DNA from: Pseudomonadota bacterium
GTDB taxonomy: Bacteria > Pseudomonadota > Alphaproteobacteria > Rhodospirillales > Magnetospirillaceae
Direction: 5' to 3'
Assembly: GCA_023426365.1 (NCBI GenBank)
Contig: JAFAAW010000097.1
Span: 1-52,322, forward strand
DNA length: 52,322 bases
The notes beneath the pieces are model-generated. The model had not been told where the DNA came from. It ran no database searches and saw nothing but the letters and a program-made list of their open reading frames with translations. The translations under genes were made by a program, and so were the position numbers. Below are positions 1 to 7,765 of the stretch, piece by piece (the stretch's first letter is position 1; each line of letters starts with the position of its first letter).

Positions 1-1
1 C

Positions 2-664
2 GCGGGCGTGGACCTGGCGCCGTTGCGCCCGGCCAATTGCGGCTTCGACGTGGAATGGAGCGCGCATTTCCGCGACCGCTTCGCCGGCCAGCCGGTCAAG
101 GCGGTGGGCCTTGGCTTCGGCGGCCGCAATCTCAAGGGTGAATTCGTCATCACCGCCGGCGGCATCGAGGGCAGCGCCGTCTATGCCCTGTCGGCGGCCC
201 TGCGCGACGCCTGCCCGGGCGCGGTGCTGATGCTGGACCTGAAGCCGGACTGGAGCGTGGACAAACTGGCCGCCGCCCTGGCCAAGCCGCGCGGCAGCCG
301 TTCGCTGTCCCACCATCTGGAGCGGACGGCGGGCATTCGCGGCGTCGCCGCCGGCCTGCTGCGCGAGCTGGCCCACCCGCTGCCGGAGGGGCCGTCCGCC
401 CTGGCCGCCGCGCTCAAGGCGCTGCCGCTGACGCTCAGGGCGCCCCGGCCGCTGGCCGAGGCGATCAGCAGCGCCGGCGGCGTGCGGTTCGACGCGGTGA
501 CCGACGGGCTGATGCTACGGGCGCGGCCCGGCGTGTTCGTGGCCGGGGAAATGCTGGATTGGGAGGCGCCGACCGGGGGCTATCTGCTGACCGGCTGTTT
601 CGCCACCGGACGAATTGCCGGGCTGGCCGCCCGGGACTGGCTGAACGGCACGGATCCCGGCTGA
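2..664 (+). CDS. HI0933-like FAD-dependent oxidoreductase, C-terminal part (5' end outside window)
   Basis: The frame is open from base 2, so this is the last ~220 residues of a protein that begins upstream. The end carries the signature of HI0933/TIGR03862-type flavoproteins: GGVRFDAVTDGLMLRA, then FVAGEMLDWEAPTGGYLLTGCFATGRIAG, the glycine-rich stretch that closes the FAD site and ends most members of the family. The N-terminal Rossmann dinucleotide motif should lie outside the window. These cytosolic proteins are predicted NAD(P)/FAD oxidoreductases; a substrate cannot be given. A short hairpin follows the stop codon. Family assignment is fairly confident, the physiological role is unknown. 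Confidence 0.8.
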   Translation, partial: AGVDLAPLRPANCGFDVEWSAHFRDRFAGQPVKAVGLGFGGRNLKGEFVITAGGIEGSAVYALSAALRDACPGAVLMLDLKPDWSVDKLAAALAKPRGSRSLSHHLERTAGIRGVAAGLLRELAHPLPEGPSALAAALKALPLTLRAPRPLAEAISSAGGVRFDAVTDGLMLRARPGVFVAGEMLDWEAPTGGYLLTGCFATGRIAGLAARDWLNGTDPG

Positions 665-671
665 ACGGTGG

Positions 672-688
672 ATCGCCCCTTGGGCGAT
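672..688 (+). terminator. short hairpin just after the flavoprotein stop codon
   Basis: Seven-base arms ATCGCCC (672-678) and GGGCGAT (682-688) around a CTT loop lie 8 bases after the stop. No run of T follows, so intrinsic termination is only suggested. Confidence 0.3.
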
Positions 689-744
689 TGCGGTCGGCGG
701 ACCGGCTGGCCGATGCTGGCGCCCCCACACCGGAGGCCCGCGCC

Positions 745-858
745 ATGCTCACCGATCTGCTGCTTGTCCGCGCCCAGTTGCGCCCGCGGCTGGACCTGCC
801 GGCCGCCGGCCGCGCACGGTGCTGGTGGGACCGCCTGTGCCGCCGCTGGGGCTGGTAG
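745..858 (+). CDS. possible 37-residue basic, Trp-rich small protein
   Basis: An ATG at 745 follows CGGAGG at 731-736 with a spacing of 8, one of the cleaner Shine-Dalgarno sites in the window. The reading frame gives 37 residues and ends at TAG 856-858. The first half (MLTDLLLVRAQLRPRLDLP) could form an amphipathic helix; the end is rich in Arg, Cys and Trp (RCWWDRLCRRWGW). It lies between the flavoprotein and the convergent MBL-hemerythrin gene. I recognise no family. The ribosome-binding site is the main argument that it is real; random short frames are common in GC-rich DNA. Confidence 0.35.
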   Translation: MLTDLLLVRAQLRPRLDLPAAGRARCWWDRLCRRWGW

Positions 859-888
859 GCGCCGCCGTCCCGCCCGCCTTCACCCCTG

Positions 889-3504
889 TCAGTACACGCC
901 CTTGGAATTGAGGAAGTGGCTGTAGCGCCGGTCCTCGGTGCAGATGTGGTTGACCAGCCAATCCTTGAGGAAGGTCAGCACCTCGGTGCTGTCGGCACAG
1001 CCCTTGTCCAGCAGGGTCTGGCGCATTTCCCCCAACAGGTCCATCAGCCGGGCATGGCGGCTGCGGTGGCTTTCGGTTTCCGGATAGGAATGCCGCAGCA
1101 TCAGCCCTTCCTCCTCGCCGAAATGATAGCGGGCGTATTCCGCCATGGCGTCCAGCAGCGACACCACCTCGGGCAGGTCGCGGCCGGCATCGACCGCGTC
1201 CAGGATGGCGTTGGCCTGTTCGAACAGGCGGCGGTGCTGGGTGTCCAGGCGCAGCACGTCCACCCGGTATTCCTCGTGCCATTGCAAGATGACACGGCCC
1301 ATGTGCTCGCCCTCGAAGATCGAGGTCATGCGCTTGCCCACCGACTCGAACAGCTTCCAGCGAACCGACGGAATGCCCGCCAGCACCGCCGCCGGCACCA
1401 GGAACACCTCGGTCGGCTCGACGGGTTTCAGGCGGAACATGCTCGGCGTCCAGAAGATGGCCAGTTCCTCACCGAAGAACTCGCCCGAGCCCAGCAATTC
1501 CACCACGTGTTCGCCTAGGATTCGCGCCACCGTGCCCGTCACCACCAGGGCCACCGCCTCGGGGCCGATCTCGATGGTCTCGCCCACCTCGAACCGGCGC
1601 ATGGTCATTTCTTTTGCGATGCGGTTCAGCGTGCGGGTGGACACCACCTCGCCGAACAGCCAGGTGCGCTGCAGGAAGTCACGGTTCTCGAAGATGCGGG
1701 TGATCTCGCCCGACAGGTTGTTGCGGCGGACGAACTCGCCATAGAGCGAGCACGGGATCTCCAGCGCCTTGACGAAGCCGATGGCACGATAGGTTTCCGA
1801 CACCGCCGACCCGAACAGCGCCGACAGCTCGCCGATCATGGCCCCCGCCGACAGCACCGAGCGCGCGCCGCCGGTCATGTGGATGGCCTCGACGCTGCCC
1901 GACAGCAGCAGGAAGATGGAGCCGGCCGGCTGGCGTTCCTTGACCAGGATGGTGCCGGGGTTGAACGTCACCACCGGGTTGTTGAGCAGCACCCGGATCT
2001 GGTGGTGGGCGATGTCGGGGAAATAGCCCATCAGCAGCTCGTACGCTGCCCGCCAGATGAAGTCGTGGTTGGACGGGATCAGCACGTCGATGTTGCCGAA
2101 CGACGCGGTCGAGCCGATGGCCTTTTGCGCGATGGTGTTGCGTGCCGCCGTATGGGCCAGGATGATCTTGCCCGAGGTGTCGTTGCGGAAATCGTAGGCG
2201 TCGCCATGGATCATGCCGCCGCCCACATCCACCTTCTTGATGTCCACCGGGGTGGCGTAATCCTCGACGATGCGGCCATAAAGCGCGCTGGTGATGCCCG
2301 GCGCCTTCTCGTCCTCGGTGATGAAGCCCTTGAGAACCTCGAGCCGACAGATGTCGGCCAGATGGGCATAGGTGCGAAAGCCACCCTCCCACAGGGCGCG
2401 GAACAGGAACACCGTGGTTTCCACCGGATGGGGCGAGAAGACCGGCTTGACCTCCAGCCCGTCGATGTCGTTCCAGCGGTCCTCGACCAGATCGTGGCAC
2501 TCGAAGTAATCGGCAAAGGCGCCCGGCTCGATGGACAGAAGCGCGGCCATCTTGCGCGCCACCGAGGCGCGGACCAGCGAGGTGGCGTAATACTTGATGC
2601 GGTGGTCGGCGCGGATCAGCGTGGTCAGGCCGGCGAAGTGATCGTCGTGCGAATGGGTGTGGAAGATGCCGTCGATCTCGTTGACGCCGATGCCCAGCGC
2701 ATCGAGGGTGTGCAGGATGTTCGGCCCGGCGTCGATCAGATAGACGCGGCCCTGGAACATCAGCACGCTGCCCATGCTGGGGCGATTGATGTCCCAGCCG
2801 TCGCCCTCGCCCGAATGCACCACCGCGAAATACTCGCGCGGCATGTCGTAGAAGCCCAGCGGATAGGGGCATTCGTAGTTTTCGAAGGGCTGCAGGTTCA
2901 GATCCACGGTGACGCAGTCGTCGCCATAGCGAAACTCGAACACGTTCAGCCGCAGGCGGCGGACGCTGACGCCGCCGCGGATGTCCACCGGCTCGCCCTC
3001 GACCGCCAGGGTGTCGATGATCTCGGACGGGTGGCAGATGCGGCCAAAGGCGAATTTCAGCTTGAGGCGCATGCGCTCGCGCGCCTGTTCGACGGTGGCG
3101 CCCGCCTCGACCAGCTCGTCCTCGCTGATCAGCCCGTAATTGCCGCGATAGATGTATTGCAGTTGGGCCAGGACCTGTTCGGGCGAGCCGATGATCAGCG
3201 GCTTGATCCCGGTATTGCCGGGATGGCCGGGAATGATCATGCCCTGGCGATAGAACATCTGCAGGACGGGAAATTCGCCCAGATTGGCGAAGGTGCCGTT
3301 CTGCACCATGACGTCGGACAGCAAGATGACGTTGGGACCGGTTTCGAACGCCACGCCGTCCGCCTCGGTCGGCGCGATCAGCCCCCGTTTCATCAGATGC
3401 TTGACGGCGTCCGCCGGACAGCCGCACAGCACCCGCACGTCGGCCGCCGGCACCTCGACCCACCAGACGCCCGTGCTCACCTCGATCTTGCGAATCGATT
3501 GCAT
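889..3504 (-). CDS. MBL-fold / double cyclic-nucleotide-binding-like / hemerythrin fusion protein
   Basis: An 871-residue cytosolic multidomain protein. Residues ~1-225 match nothing I know. Residues ~230-480 look like a metallo-beta-lactamase fold: HSHDDH gives the HxHxDH metal motif (His284, His286, Asp288, His289) and SPHPVETT supplies a later His359. Residues ~505-600 and ~630-715 resemble two cNMP-binding beta-rolls (GSIFLLLSGSV ... GAMIGELSALFG; ALVVTGTV ... GSGEFFGEELAIF). Residues ~740-870 are a bacteriohemerythrin with all seven diiron ligands visible: His757, His794/Glu798, His813/His817, His853/Asp858. The domain set suggests an O2- or NO-responsive diiron sensor or enzyme; this is inference. 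In-frame starts also exist at 3567 and 3534, but a candidate promoter (-10 at 3533-3538) lies over the upstream ATG, so 3504 is preferred. Confidence 0.85.
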   Translation of the reverse strand: MQSIRKIEVSTGVWWVEVPAADVRVLCGCPADAVKHLMKRGLIAPTEADGVAFETGPNVILLSDVMVQNGTFANLGEFPVLQMFYRQGMIIPGHPGNTGIKPLIIGSPEQVLAQLQYIYRGNYGLISEDELVEAGATVEQARERMRLKLKFAFGRICHPSEIIDTLAVEGEPVDIRGGVSVRRLRLNVFEFRYGDDCVTVDLNLQPFENYECPYPLGFYDMPREYFAVVHSGEGDGWDINRPSMGSVLMFQGRVYLIDAGPNILHTLDALGIGVNEIDGIFHTHSHDDHFAGLTTLIRADHRIKYYATSLVRASVARKMAALLSIEPGAFADYFECHDLVEDRWNDIDGLEVKPVFSPHPVETTVFLFRALWEGGFRTYAHLADICRLEVLKGFITEDEKAPGITSALYGRIVEDYATPVDIKKVDVGGGMIHGDAYDFRNDTSGKIILAHTAARNTIAQKAIGSTASFGNIDVLIPSNHDFIWRAAYELLMGYFPDIAHHQIRVLLNNPVVTFNPGTILVKERQPAGSIFLLLSGSVEAIHMTGGARSVLSAGAMIGELSALFGSAVSETYRAIGFVKALEIPCSLYGEFVRRNNLSGEITRIFENRDFLQRTWLFGEVVSTRTLNRIAKEMTMRRFEVGETIEIGPEAVALVVTGTVARILGEHVVELLGSGEFFGEELAIFWTPSMFRLKPVEPTEVFLVPAAVLAGIPSVRWKLFESVGKRMTSIFEGEHMGRVILQWHEEYRVDVLRLDTQHRRLFEQANAILDAVDAGRDLPEVVSLLDAMAEYARYHFGEEEGLMLRHSYPETESHRSRHARLMDLLGEMRQTLLDKGCADSTEVLTFLKDWLVNHICTEDRRYSHFLNSKGVY

Positions 3505-3532
3505 GCTACTGTCCGAACCCCCTAAGTGGAAC

Positions 3533-3561
3533 ATGCTAGGGCTTCGCCGTGTCCACATCAA
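3533..3561 (-). promoter_or_regulatory. candidate sigma-70 type promoter for the MBL-hemerythrin fusion gene
   Basis: Read on the minus strand: -35 TTGATG (3561-3556), 17-base spacer, -10 TAGCAT (3538-3533). Transcription would begin near 3526 and leave about 22 bases before the ATG at 3504, with GGGGG about 13 bases ahead of that ATG. No operator was recognised. Confidence 0.45.
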
Positions 3562-3782
3562 CCTCAACAGTTGCCATAGGCGGAATTTTTCCCGCGAGTC
3601 TTAAGACAGAATCACTCAAAGAACCGGCATTCTTGGCTCTCCTTACAAACGACCAATGTTCCAAGCCATGCGCCCAGCGCATACTTTTCTGTGCATATCT
3701 GCCTTGACCCGCGGGTGCGGAATGGGGTTTTCTGCGCGCGCCCTACCCATCGGTGCAGCACATCCCCCGCCCGGGTTCCGGC
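3562..3782. other. intergenic stretch without a recognised gene
   Basis: The space between the divergent gene starts at 3504 and 3845 is 340 bases. Besides the two candidate promoters listed separately, the middle part holds no convincing reading frame, hairpin or tRNA. It is less GC-rich than its surroundings in places, as expected of a divergent regulatory region. Confidence 0.5.
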
Positions 3783-3811
3783 TTGACTCGCCGGCCGCCG
3801 CCACCTATACG
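3783..3811 (+). promoter_or_regulatory. sigma-70 type promoter for the 61-residue membrane protein
   Basis: -35 TTGACT (3783-3788), 17-base spacer, -10 TATACG (3806-3811). Five of six and four of six consensus bases at ideal spacing make this one of the better promoters in the window. The start codon follows about 27 bases after the predicted start of transcription. Confidence 0.6.
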
Positions 3812-3844
3812 ACCGGGCTGAAACTATACTTTAGGGTAAGCGTC

Positions 3845-4030
3845 ATGAGCAATCATTCGGAACCTACCCCGCGCGGCACGCGCGAAACCGTTCTGCGCGT
3901 CGCGGTGCTGGGCACCATCTACGCCCTGGCGGTGGGTTTCGTCGTGGCGTTGTCGCCCAGCATGGGGCTGGTCGCCTATCAACCCACTCCCGAGGATCGC
4001 GTTGCCGAGGCCCCCAGCGGCACCCGCTAG
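3845..4030 (+). CDS. small single-span membrane protein, unknown function
   Basis: A 61-residue protein. ATG 3845 is preceded by AGGGTAAG, a usable ribosome-binding site, and lies downstream of a strong promoter. Residues ~1-15 are polar and basic (HSEPTPRGTRET); residues ~17-42 form one hydrophobic helix (VLRVAVLGTIYALAVGFVVAL); the short tail is polar. It should therefore be an inner-membrane protein with one span. It stands alone: a strong intrinsic terminator follows 32 bases after the stop. I recognise no family. Possible roles, such as a stress-related or regulatory miniprotein, would be speculation. Confidence 0.6.
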   Translation: MSNHSEPTPRGTRETVLRVAVLGTIYALAVGFVVALSPSMGLVAYQPTPEDRVAEAPSGTR

Positions 4031-4061
4031 CCCCCTCGCAGCCCACTGAAGGCAGCCCGAG

Positions 4062-4088
4062 AACCCGCCGCGCCCCGGCGGGTTTTTT
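4062..4088 (+). terminator. rho-independent terminator
   Basis: Perfect 9-base arms AACCCGCCG (4062-4070) and CGGCGGGTT (4076-4084) around a 5-base loop, running into TTTTTT (4083-4088). It ends the transcript of the small membrane protein and separates it from the iron operon. Confidence 0.85.
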
Positions 4089-4121
4089 GTTGCCCCGGCC
4101 CCGCCGCCGGGCAGGGGGCGG

Positions 4122-4167
4122 CCATGTGCCGGGCACATGGGTTGCGAACGATTTGCACTTGCGAAAT
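4122..4167. promoter_or_regulatory. 19-bp perfect palindrome followed by Fur-like half-sites upstream of the iron operon
   Basis: CCATGTGCCGGGCACATGG (4122-4140) is a perfect 9-1-9 palindrome. Directly after it, TGCGAACGATTTGCA (4143-4157) is a 7-1-7 inverted repeat of the Fur-box layout, and a third half-site, TGCGAAAT, lies at 4160-4167. Fur-family sites are built from such overlapping 7-1-7 units, and the position 56-80 bases before the first iron-uptake gene fits an iron-responsive operator. Assigning it to Fur rather than Irr or another regulator is inference. Confidence 0.5.
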
Positions 4168-4222
4168 CCCCGTGAATCATGGTTATTCCCAAGGTATGCC
4201 ATGCAGCACCGAGGCCCCTGAG

Positions 4223-4648
4223 ATGAGCTTTCGCCGCCCCCTCCTCGCCCTGTGGCTGGTTGTCGCCGCGTTGTGCGCCACGTCGCCTGCGGCCCATGCC
4301 CAAAGCACCCACTGGCAGACCCAGGCCGACCGCGTGATCAAGGCCGTGGACGCGGCCGAGGCGGTGTTCGCCAAGGGCGACGTGGACGGCGCCAAGCGCT
4401 CGGTGACCGAGGCCTATTTCCAGGTGTTCGAGGATTCCAAGCTCGAGGCGGCCATCCGCCGCCACGTCAGCGCCAAGCGCGCCGCCGAAATCGAAAAATA
4501 CTTCGCCACCCTGCGCAAGGCCATGACCGCCAACGACGCGGCCCAGGTCAAGGAGGTGGCCCAGTCCCTGCGCCAGGCCGTGGCGGTCGAGGCCAAGGGC
4601 CTGGACGCCGCCAACGTCGCGCCGGGCGTGTTCGAGGTGAACCAGTAA
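4223..4648 (+). CDS. periplasmic protein resembling the N-terminal domain of the adjacent FTR1 permease
   Basis: A 141-residue exported protein. Residues 1-27 are a signal peptide with an AHA-Q cleavage site. The mature part is helical and carries EAYFQVFEDSKLEAAIRR, which closely mirrors DLYFSVFEETGLEADIG in the periplasmic N-terminal part of the FTR1 protein encoded next. It thus looks like a free-standing copy of that domain. Start 4223 was chosen because GAGG lies 8 bases upstream; ATG 4196 is the alternative but would displace the signal peptide. The stop TAA overlaps the next ATG (TAATG), so translation is probably coupled. Likely role: iron binding or delivery in the periplasm for the permease; this is inference from context. 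Confidence 0.75.
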   Translation: MSFRRPLLALWLVVAALCATSPAAHAQSTHWQTQADRVIKAVDAAEAVFAKGDVDGAKRSVTEAYFQVFEDSKLEAAIRRHVSAKRAAEIEKYFATLRKAMTANDAAQVKEVAQSLRQAVAVEAKGLDAANVAPGVFEVNQ

Positions 4649-5829
4649 TGCATGCGCTCCTTCGCCTGATCGTCCTTGCCGTCCTGTTGGTGCCCGGCCT
4701 GGCGCAGGCCGAGGAGAAGCTGGACCACCGCGCCGTCGCCGCGCGCATCGTCGCCCAGGGCAACGAATTCATGGCCGCCTACGACCCCGCCAAGGGCGGC
4801 GACACCGCCGACGGGTTCTCCGATCTCTATTTCTCGGTGTTCGAGGAAACCGGCCTGGAAGCCGATATCGGCGCCGCCGATCCGTCGGCCAAGACCGAAC
4901 TGGAATCCCATTTCGCCGCCATCATCGGACTGGCCACCGCCGGCGCGCCCAAGGACAAGGTGGACGCCGCCTGGCACAAGCTTGAGAGCCGTCTGATCGA
5001 AGTGACCAACGCCCGCGCCGAGGCGGCCGGGGCCGGCTGGATCGGCGCCTTCCTGCAATCGCTGCTGATCCTGCTGCGCGAAGGGTTCGAGGCCATGCTG
5101 GTGGTCACCGCCCTGGTGGCCTATCTGAAGCGCCTGGGCGCCGAGGACAAGGTGCGCGTGGTGTGGCAGGCCGTCGCCCTGGCCCTGGTCGCCAGCGCGC
5201 TGACCGCCTGGGCGCTCAACACCGTGGTGTCGCTGTCGGGCGCCGGCCAGGAAGCGGTGGAAGGCATCACCATGCTGGTGGCCGCCGCCGTGCTGGCCTA
5301 TGTCAGCCACTGGCTGTTCGCCCGGCGCGAGGCCCAGCGCTGGCAGGGCTATATCAAGGATCAGGTCAGCAAGGCATTGTCGGGCGGCCAGATGTTCTCG
5401 CTGGGCTTCGCCGCTTTCCTGTCGGTGTATCGCGAAGGGGCCGAGACGGTGCTGTTCTATCAGGCGCTGATGAGCGGCGCCCCCGGCCAGGGCAGCGCCA
5501 TCGCCCTGGGCTTCGCGGCGGCGCTGGTGGCCCTGGTGGCGATCTATTGGGTGATGCGCCGCGCCTCGCTGCGCCTGCCGCTGGGGCCGTTCTTCGCCGG
5601 CACGGCCATCCTGCTTTACGCCCTGGCCATCATGTTCGCCGGCAATGGCATGCTGGAACTTCAGGAGGCCCGCCTGATCTCGACCACCCCGCTGGCGGGG
5701 ATGCCGTCGGTGCCGGCGCTGGGGCTGTTCCCCACCGCCGAATCGGTGGCGGCCCAGGCCCTGCTGCTGCTGGGACTGGTGCCGGTGCTGGGCACCTGGG
5801 CGGTCAAGCGCATGCGGGCGGCACCATGA
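4648..5829 (+). CDS. FTR1-family high-affinity iron permease
   Basis: A 393-residue inner-membrane protein: signal sequence (residues 1-21, GLAQA-E), a periplasmic helical domain (~25-130) and about seven membrane spans. Both REGxE iron-transport motifs of FTR1 are present: REGFE at 144-148 and REGAE at 262-266. FTR1-type permeases import ferric iron, in bacteria usually with partner proteins that handle oxidation or reduction. The gene lies between a periplasmic protein and a polyferredoxin, an arrangement like the permease-ferredoxin part (FtrC-FtrD) of FtrABCD systems; no cupredoxin gene is visible here. It overlaps both neighbours by a few bases. Confidence in the family is high; ferric versus ferrous specificity is open. 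Confidence 0.92.
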   Translation: MHALLRLIVLAVLLVPGLAQAEEKLDHRAVAARIVAQGNEFMAAYDPAKGGDTADGFSDLYFSVFEETGLEADIGAADPSAKTELESHFAAIIGLATAGAPKDKVDAAWHKLESRLIEVTNARAEAAGAGWIGAFLQSLLILLREGFEAMLVVTALVAYLKRLGAEDKVRVVWQAVALALVASALTAWALNTVVSLSGAGQEAVEGITMLVAAAVLAYVSHWLFARREAQRWQGYIKDQVSKALSGGQMFSLGFAAFLSVYREGAETVLFYQALMSGAPGQGSAIALGFAAALVALVAIYWVMRRASLRLPLGPFFAGTAILLYALAIMFAGNGMLELQEARLISTTPLAGMPSVPALGLFPTAESVAAQALLLLGLVPVLGTWAVKRMRAAP

Positions 5830-7235
5830 TGCAGCGCCAGATCCCCGCCGCCGAGCGCACCCGCTGGTCGGCCCGCATCGCCGCCCCCATCGAGGCGTTC
5901 TTCGTGCGCAACATCCGCTGGCTGCCGTGGGTGCATGCGGTGATGTTCGTGGCCTTCGTCGGCCTGATCCTGGTGCCCGCCCTGCTGCCCAACCCGGCCG
6001 AGGATGCCGGGCCGTTCGACAGCCTGACGGTGTTCGCCAATCTGGCGCTGTGGGGCATCTGGTTCCCGCTGCTGCTGTTGTCGGTGCTGGCCACCGGGCG
6101 GTCGTGGTGCGGCATCCTGTGTCCCATGGGGGCGGCGTCGGAATACGCTTCGAAGCGCGGCCTGCGTCTCGCCCCGCCGCGCTGGCTGACCTGGCCGGGC
6201 ACGCCGGTGCTGTCGTTCATCGTGGTCACCGTGCTGGGCCAGACCACCGGCGTGCGCACCCACCCCGAGGCCGCCGCCGAGATTTTCGGCGGCACCATGG
6301 CGGCGGCCATCATCCTGGGCTGGCTGTTCGCGCCGGGCAAGCGGCCGTGGTGCCGCCATGCCTGCCCCATCGGCCTGCTGCTGGGCGTGTTCAACCGTCT
6401 GGGCGTGGTCGAGTTCGCCCCCAAGCGGCCCGAGCCGGGCGGCGACCGCTGGAGCGACAAGGGCGCCTGCCCGACCATGATCGACCTGCGGCGCAAGACC
6501 GAAACCCGCCATTGCATCGAGTGCTTCCGCTGCGTCAGCCCGCCCGCCCCTGGCGGCCTGTACCTGCGCCTGCGCCGTCCGGGCGAGGAGATCGAGCAGA
6601 TTTCGGCCCGCAACCCGAACCTGTCGGAAATCCTGTTCCTGTTCCTGGGCGGCGGCGTCGCGCTGGGCGGCTTCCTGTGGGGCGTGCTGCCGCTGTTCAA
6701 CAGCTTGCGCGATTCCTTGGGCGAATGGGCCATCGACCACGACCTCTCGTGGCTGCTGCAGGTCGGGCCGTCCTGGCTGATGAGCGTTCATCCCGACCGG
6801 CGCGAGGTGTTCCTGTGGCTGGATTTCGTGATGATCAGCGGCTTCATGAGCGCGGTCATGCTGGCCTTCACCGTGGGCCTGTCGGCACTGACCCTGGCTT
6901 CGGCGTGGATCGCCGGCCGCCTGGGCGCCGGCCGCAGCCTGGGCCAGCGTTTCCTGGAGCTGGGCTATCAGTTCACCCCCATCGCCATGGTCTCGCTGCT
7001 GCTGGGCCTGGGCGGCGGGCTGTTCACCGCGCTCAAAGCCATCGGGCTGCCGCTGGCGGCGGTGGCCGGCATCAAGGTTGCGCTGTTCGTCGGCGGCATC
7101 CTGTGGAGCCTGTGGCTGGCCGACCGCATCCTGCGCACCCAGGGCGTCACCGGCCTGCGCGCGGTGCCGGCCCTGGTGCCCGGCCTGATCGGCACGGCGG
7201 CGGTGGCGCTGGCCTGGTGGCCAGCGCTGTTCTGA
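5826..7235 (+). CDS. membrane-bound 4Fe-4S polyferredoxin (NapH/FixG/FtrD-like), iron-uptake partner
   Basis: A 469-residue inner-membrane protein with spans around residues 33-52, 75-93, 125-145, 155-172 and four to five more after 285. Cysteine motifs: CGILCP (Cys95, Cys99), CRHACP (Cys176, Cys180), Cys215, and CIECFRC (Cys230, 233, 236). The two CxxxCP motifs next to membrane helices are typical of NapH/CcoG-like electron-transfer proteins. ATG 5826 overlaps the permease stop (ATGA). In FtrABCD systems the last gene encodes such a ferredoxin, thought to recycle electrons from iron handling at the permease. That role is inferred here from family and operon position. Confidence 0.85.
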   Translation: MMQRQIPAAERTRWSARIAAPIEAFFVRNIRWLPWVHAVMFVAFVGLILVPALLPNPAEDAGPFDSLTVFANLALWGIWFPLLLLSVLATGRSWCGILCPMGAASEYASKRGLRLAPPRWLTWPGTPVLSFIVVTVLGQTTGVRTHPEAAAEIFGGTMAAAIILGWLFAPGKRPWCRHACPIGLLLGVFNRLGVVEFAPKRPEPGGDRWSDKGACPTMIDLRRKTETRHCIECFRCVSPPAPGGLYLRLRRPGEEIEQISARNPNLSEILFLFLGGGVALGGFLWGVLPLFNSLRDSLGEWAIDHDLSWLLQVGPSWLMSVHPDRREVFLWLDFVMISGFMSAVMLAFTVGLSALTLASAWIAGRLGAGRSLGQRFLELGYQFTPIAMVSLLLGLGGGLFTALKAIGLPLAAVAGIKVALFVGGILWSLWLADRILRTQGVTGLRAVPALVPGLIGTAAVALAWWPALF

Positions 7236-7238
7236 CCG

Positions 7239-7685
7239 TCAGTGGCCGAAGCCGACCCAGCCGGGATGGTCGAAGCCGCGCCCGTAATCGTCAAGGGCGC
7301 CAAGGATAAGGCCCACCCCCGCCTGCTGCTTGCCCGTGCCCCGCAGATGGCCGATGCCGTCGATCATGCGGGCCAGCACAAGGTGCAGCCGGGCATCCGC
7401 CGCGGGCTCCAGCTTGCAGGTGGCGGTGATGCGGTCGATGCCGGCCTCGACATCATCGGCCATGCGGGAATAGTCGGCGGGACCGGGACGCTTGGCCAGG
7501 GCCGCGACCATGGTGGTGCGGATGCCCTCCATGCCCTGGCGCAGCGCCGCGTCCGTGGCCATCTTGCCGGTGCCTGGCGCGACCGTCGCGGCGGCGCCGT
7601 GGGAATGGCTGTGGTCGGCGGCGACCACGGCGGTGGCGGGAACGACGACGGCAAGAGCAAGCGCCCCCACGATCCTGGTGAGCAT
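7239..7685 (-). CDS. conserved periplasmic protein with His-rich N-terminus, unknown function
   Basis: A 148-residue protein with a signal peptide (residues 1-23, VVAAD) followed by DHSHSHGAA, a possible metal-binding stretch. The body contains the pattern TCKLEPAADARLHLVLARMIDG and ends with YGRGFDHPGWVGFGH, which I recall from small uncharacterised exported proteins found near metal-handling genes. Start 7685 is chosen because GGAGAAAAC precedes it. It converges on the polyferredoxin gene with only 3 bases between the two stops. The context and the His residues suggest a link to metal homeostasis, but no activity can be named. Confidence 0.65.
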   Translation of the reverse strand: MLTRIVGALALAVVVPATAVVAADHSHSHGAAATVAPGTGKMATDAALRQGMEGIRTTMVAALAKRPGPADYSRMADDVEAGIDRITATCKLEPAADARLHLVLARMIDGIGHLRGTGKQQAGVGLILGALDDYGRGFDHPGWVGFGH

Positions 7686-7765
7686 GTGTTTTCTCCGTGG
7701 GCCAGCGGCCCGGTTGCGTCCTCCGTCCGCCGTGACCATGTCGCAACCGTCATGAACCGCCCATG

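Noticed and set aside
1879..3525. Long open frame on the plus strand opposite the MBL-hemerythrin gene
   Set aside because: Low-complexity His/Asp/Gly-rich composition, no motif and no ribosome-binding site; a GC-driven shadow of the real gene.
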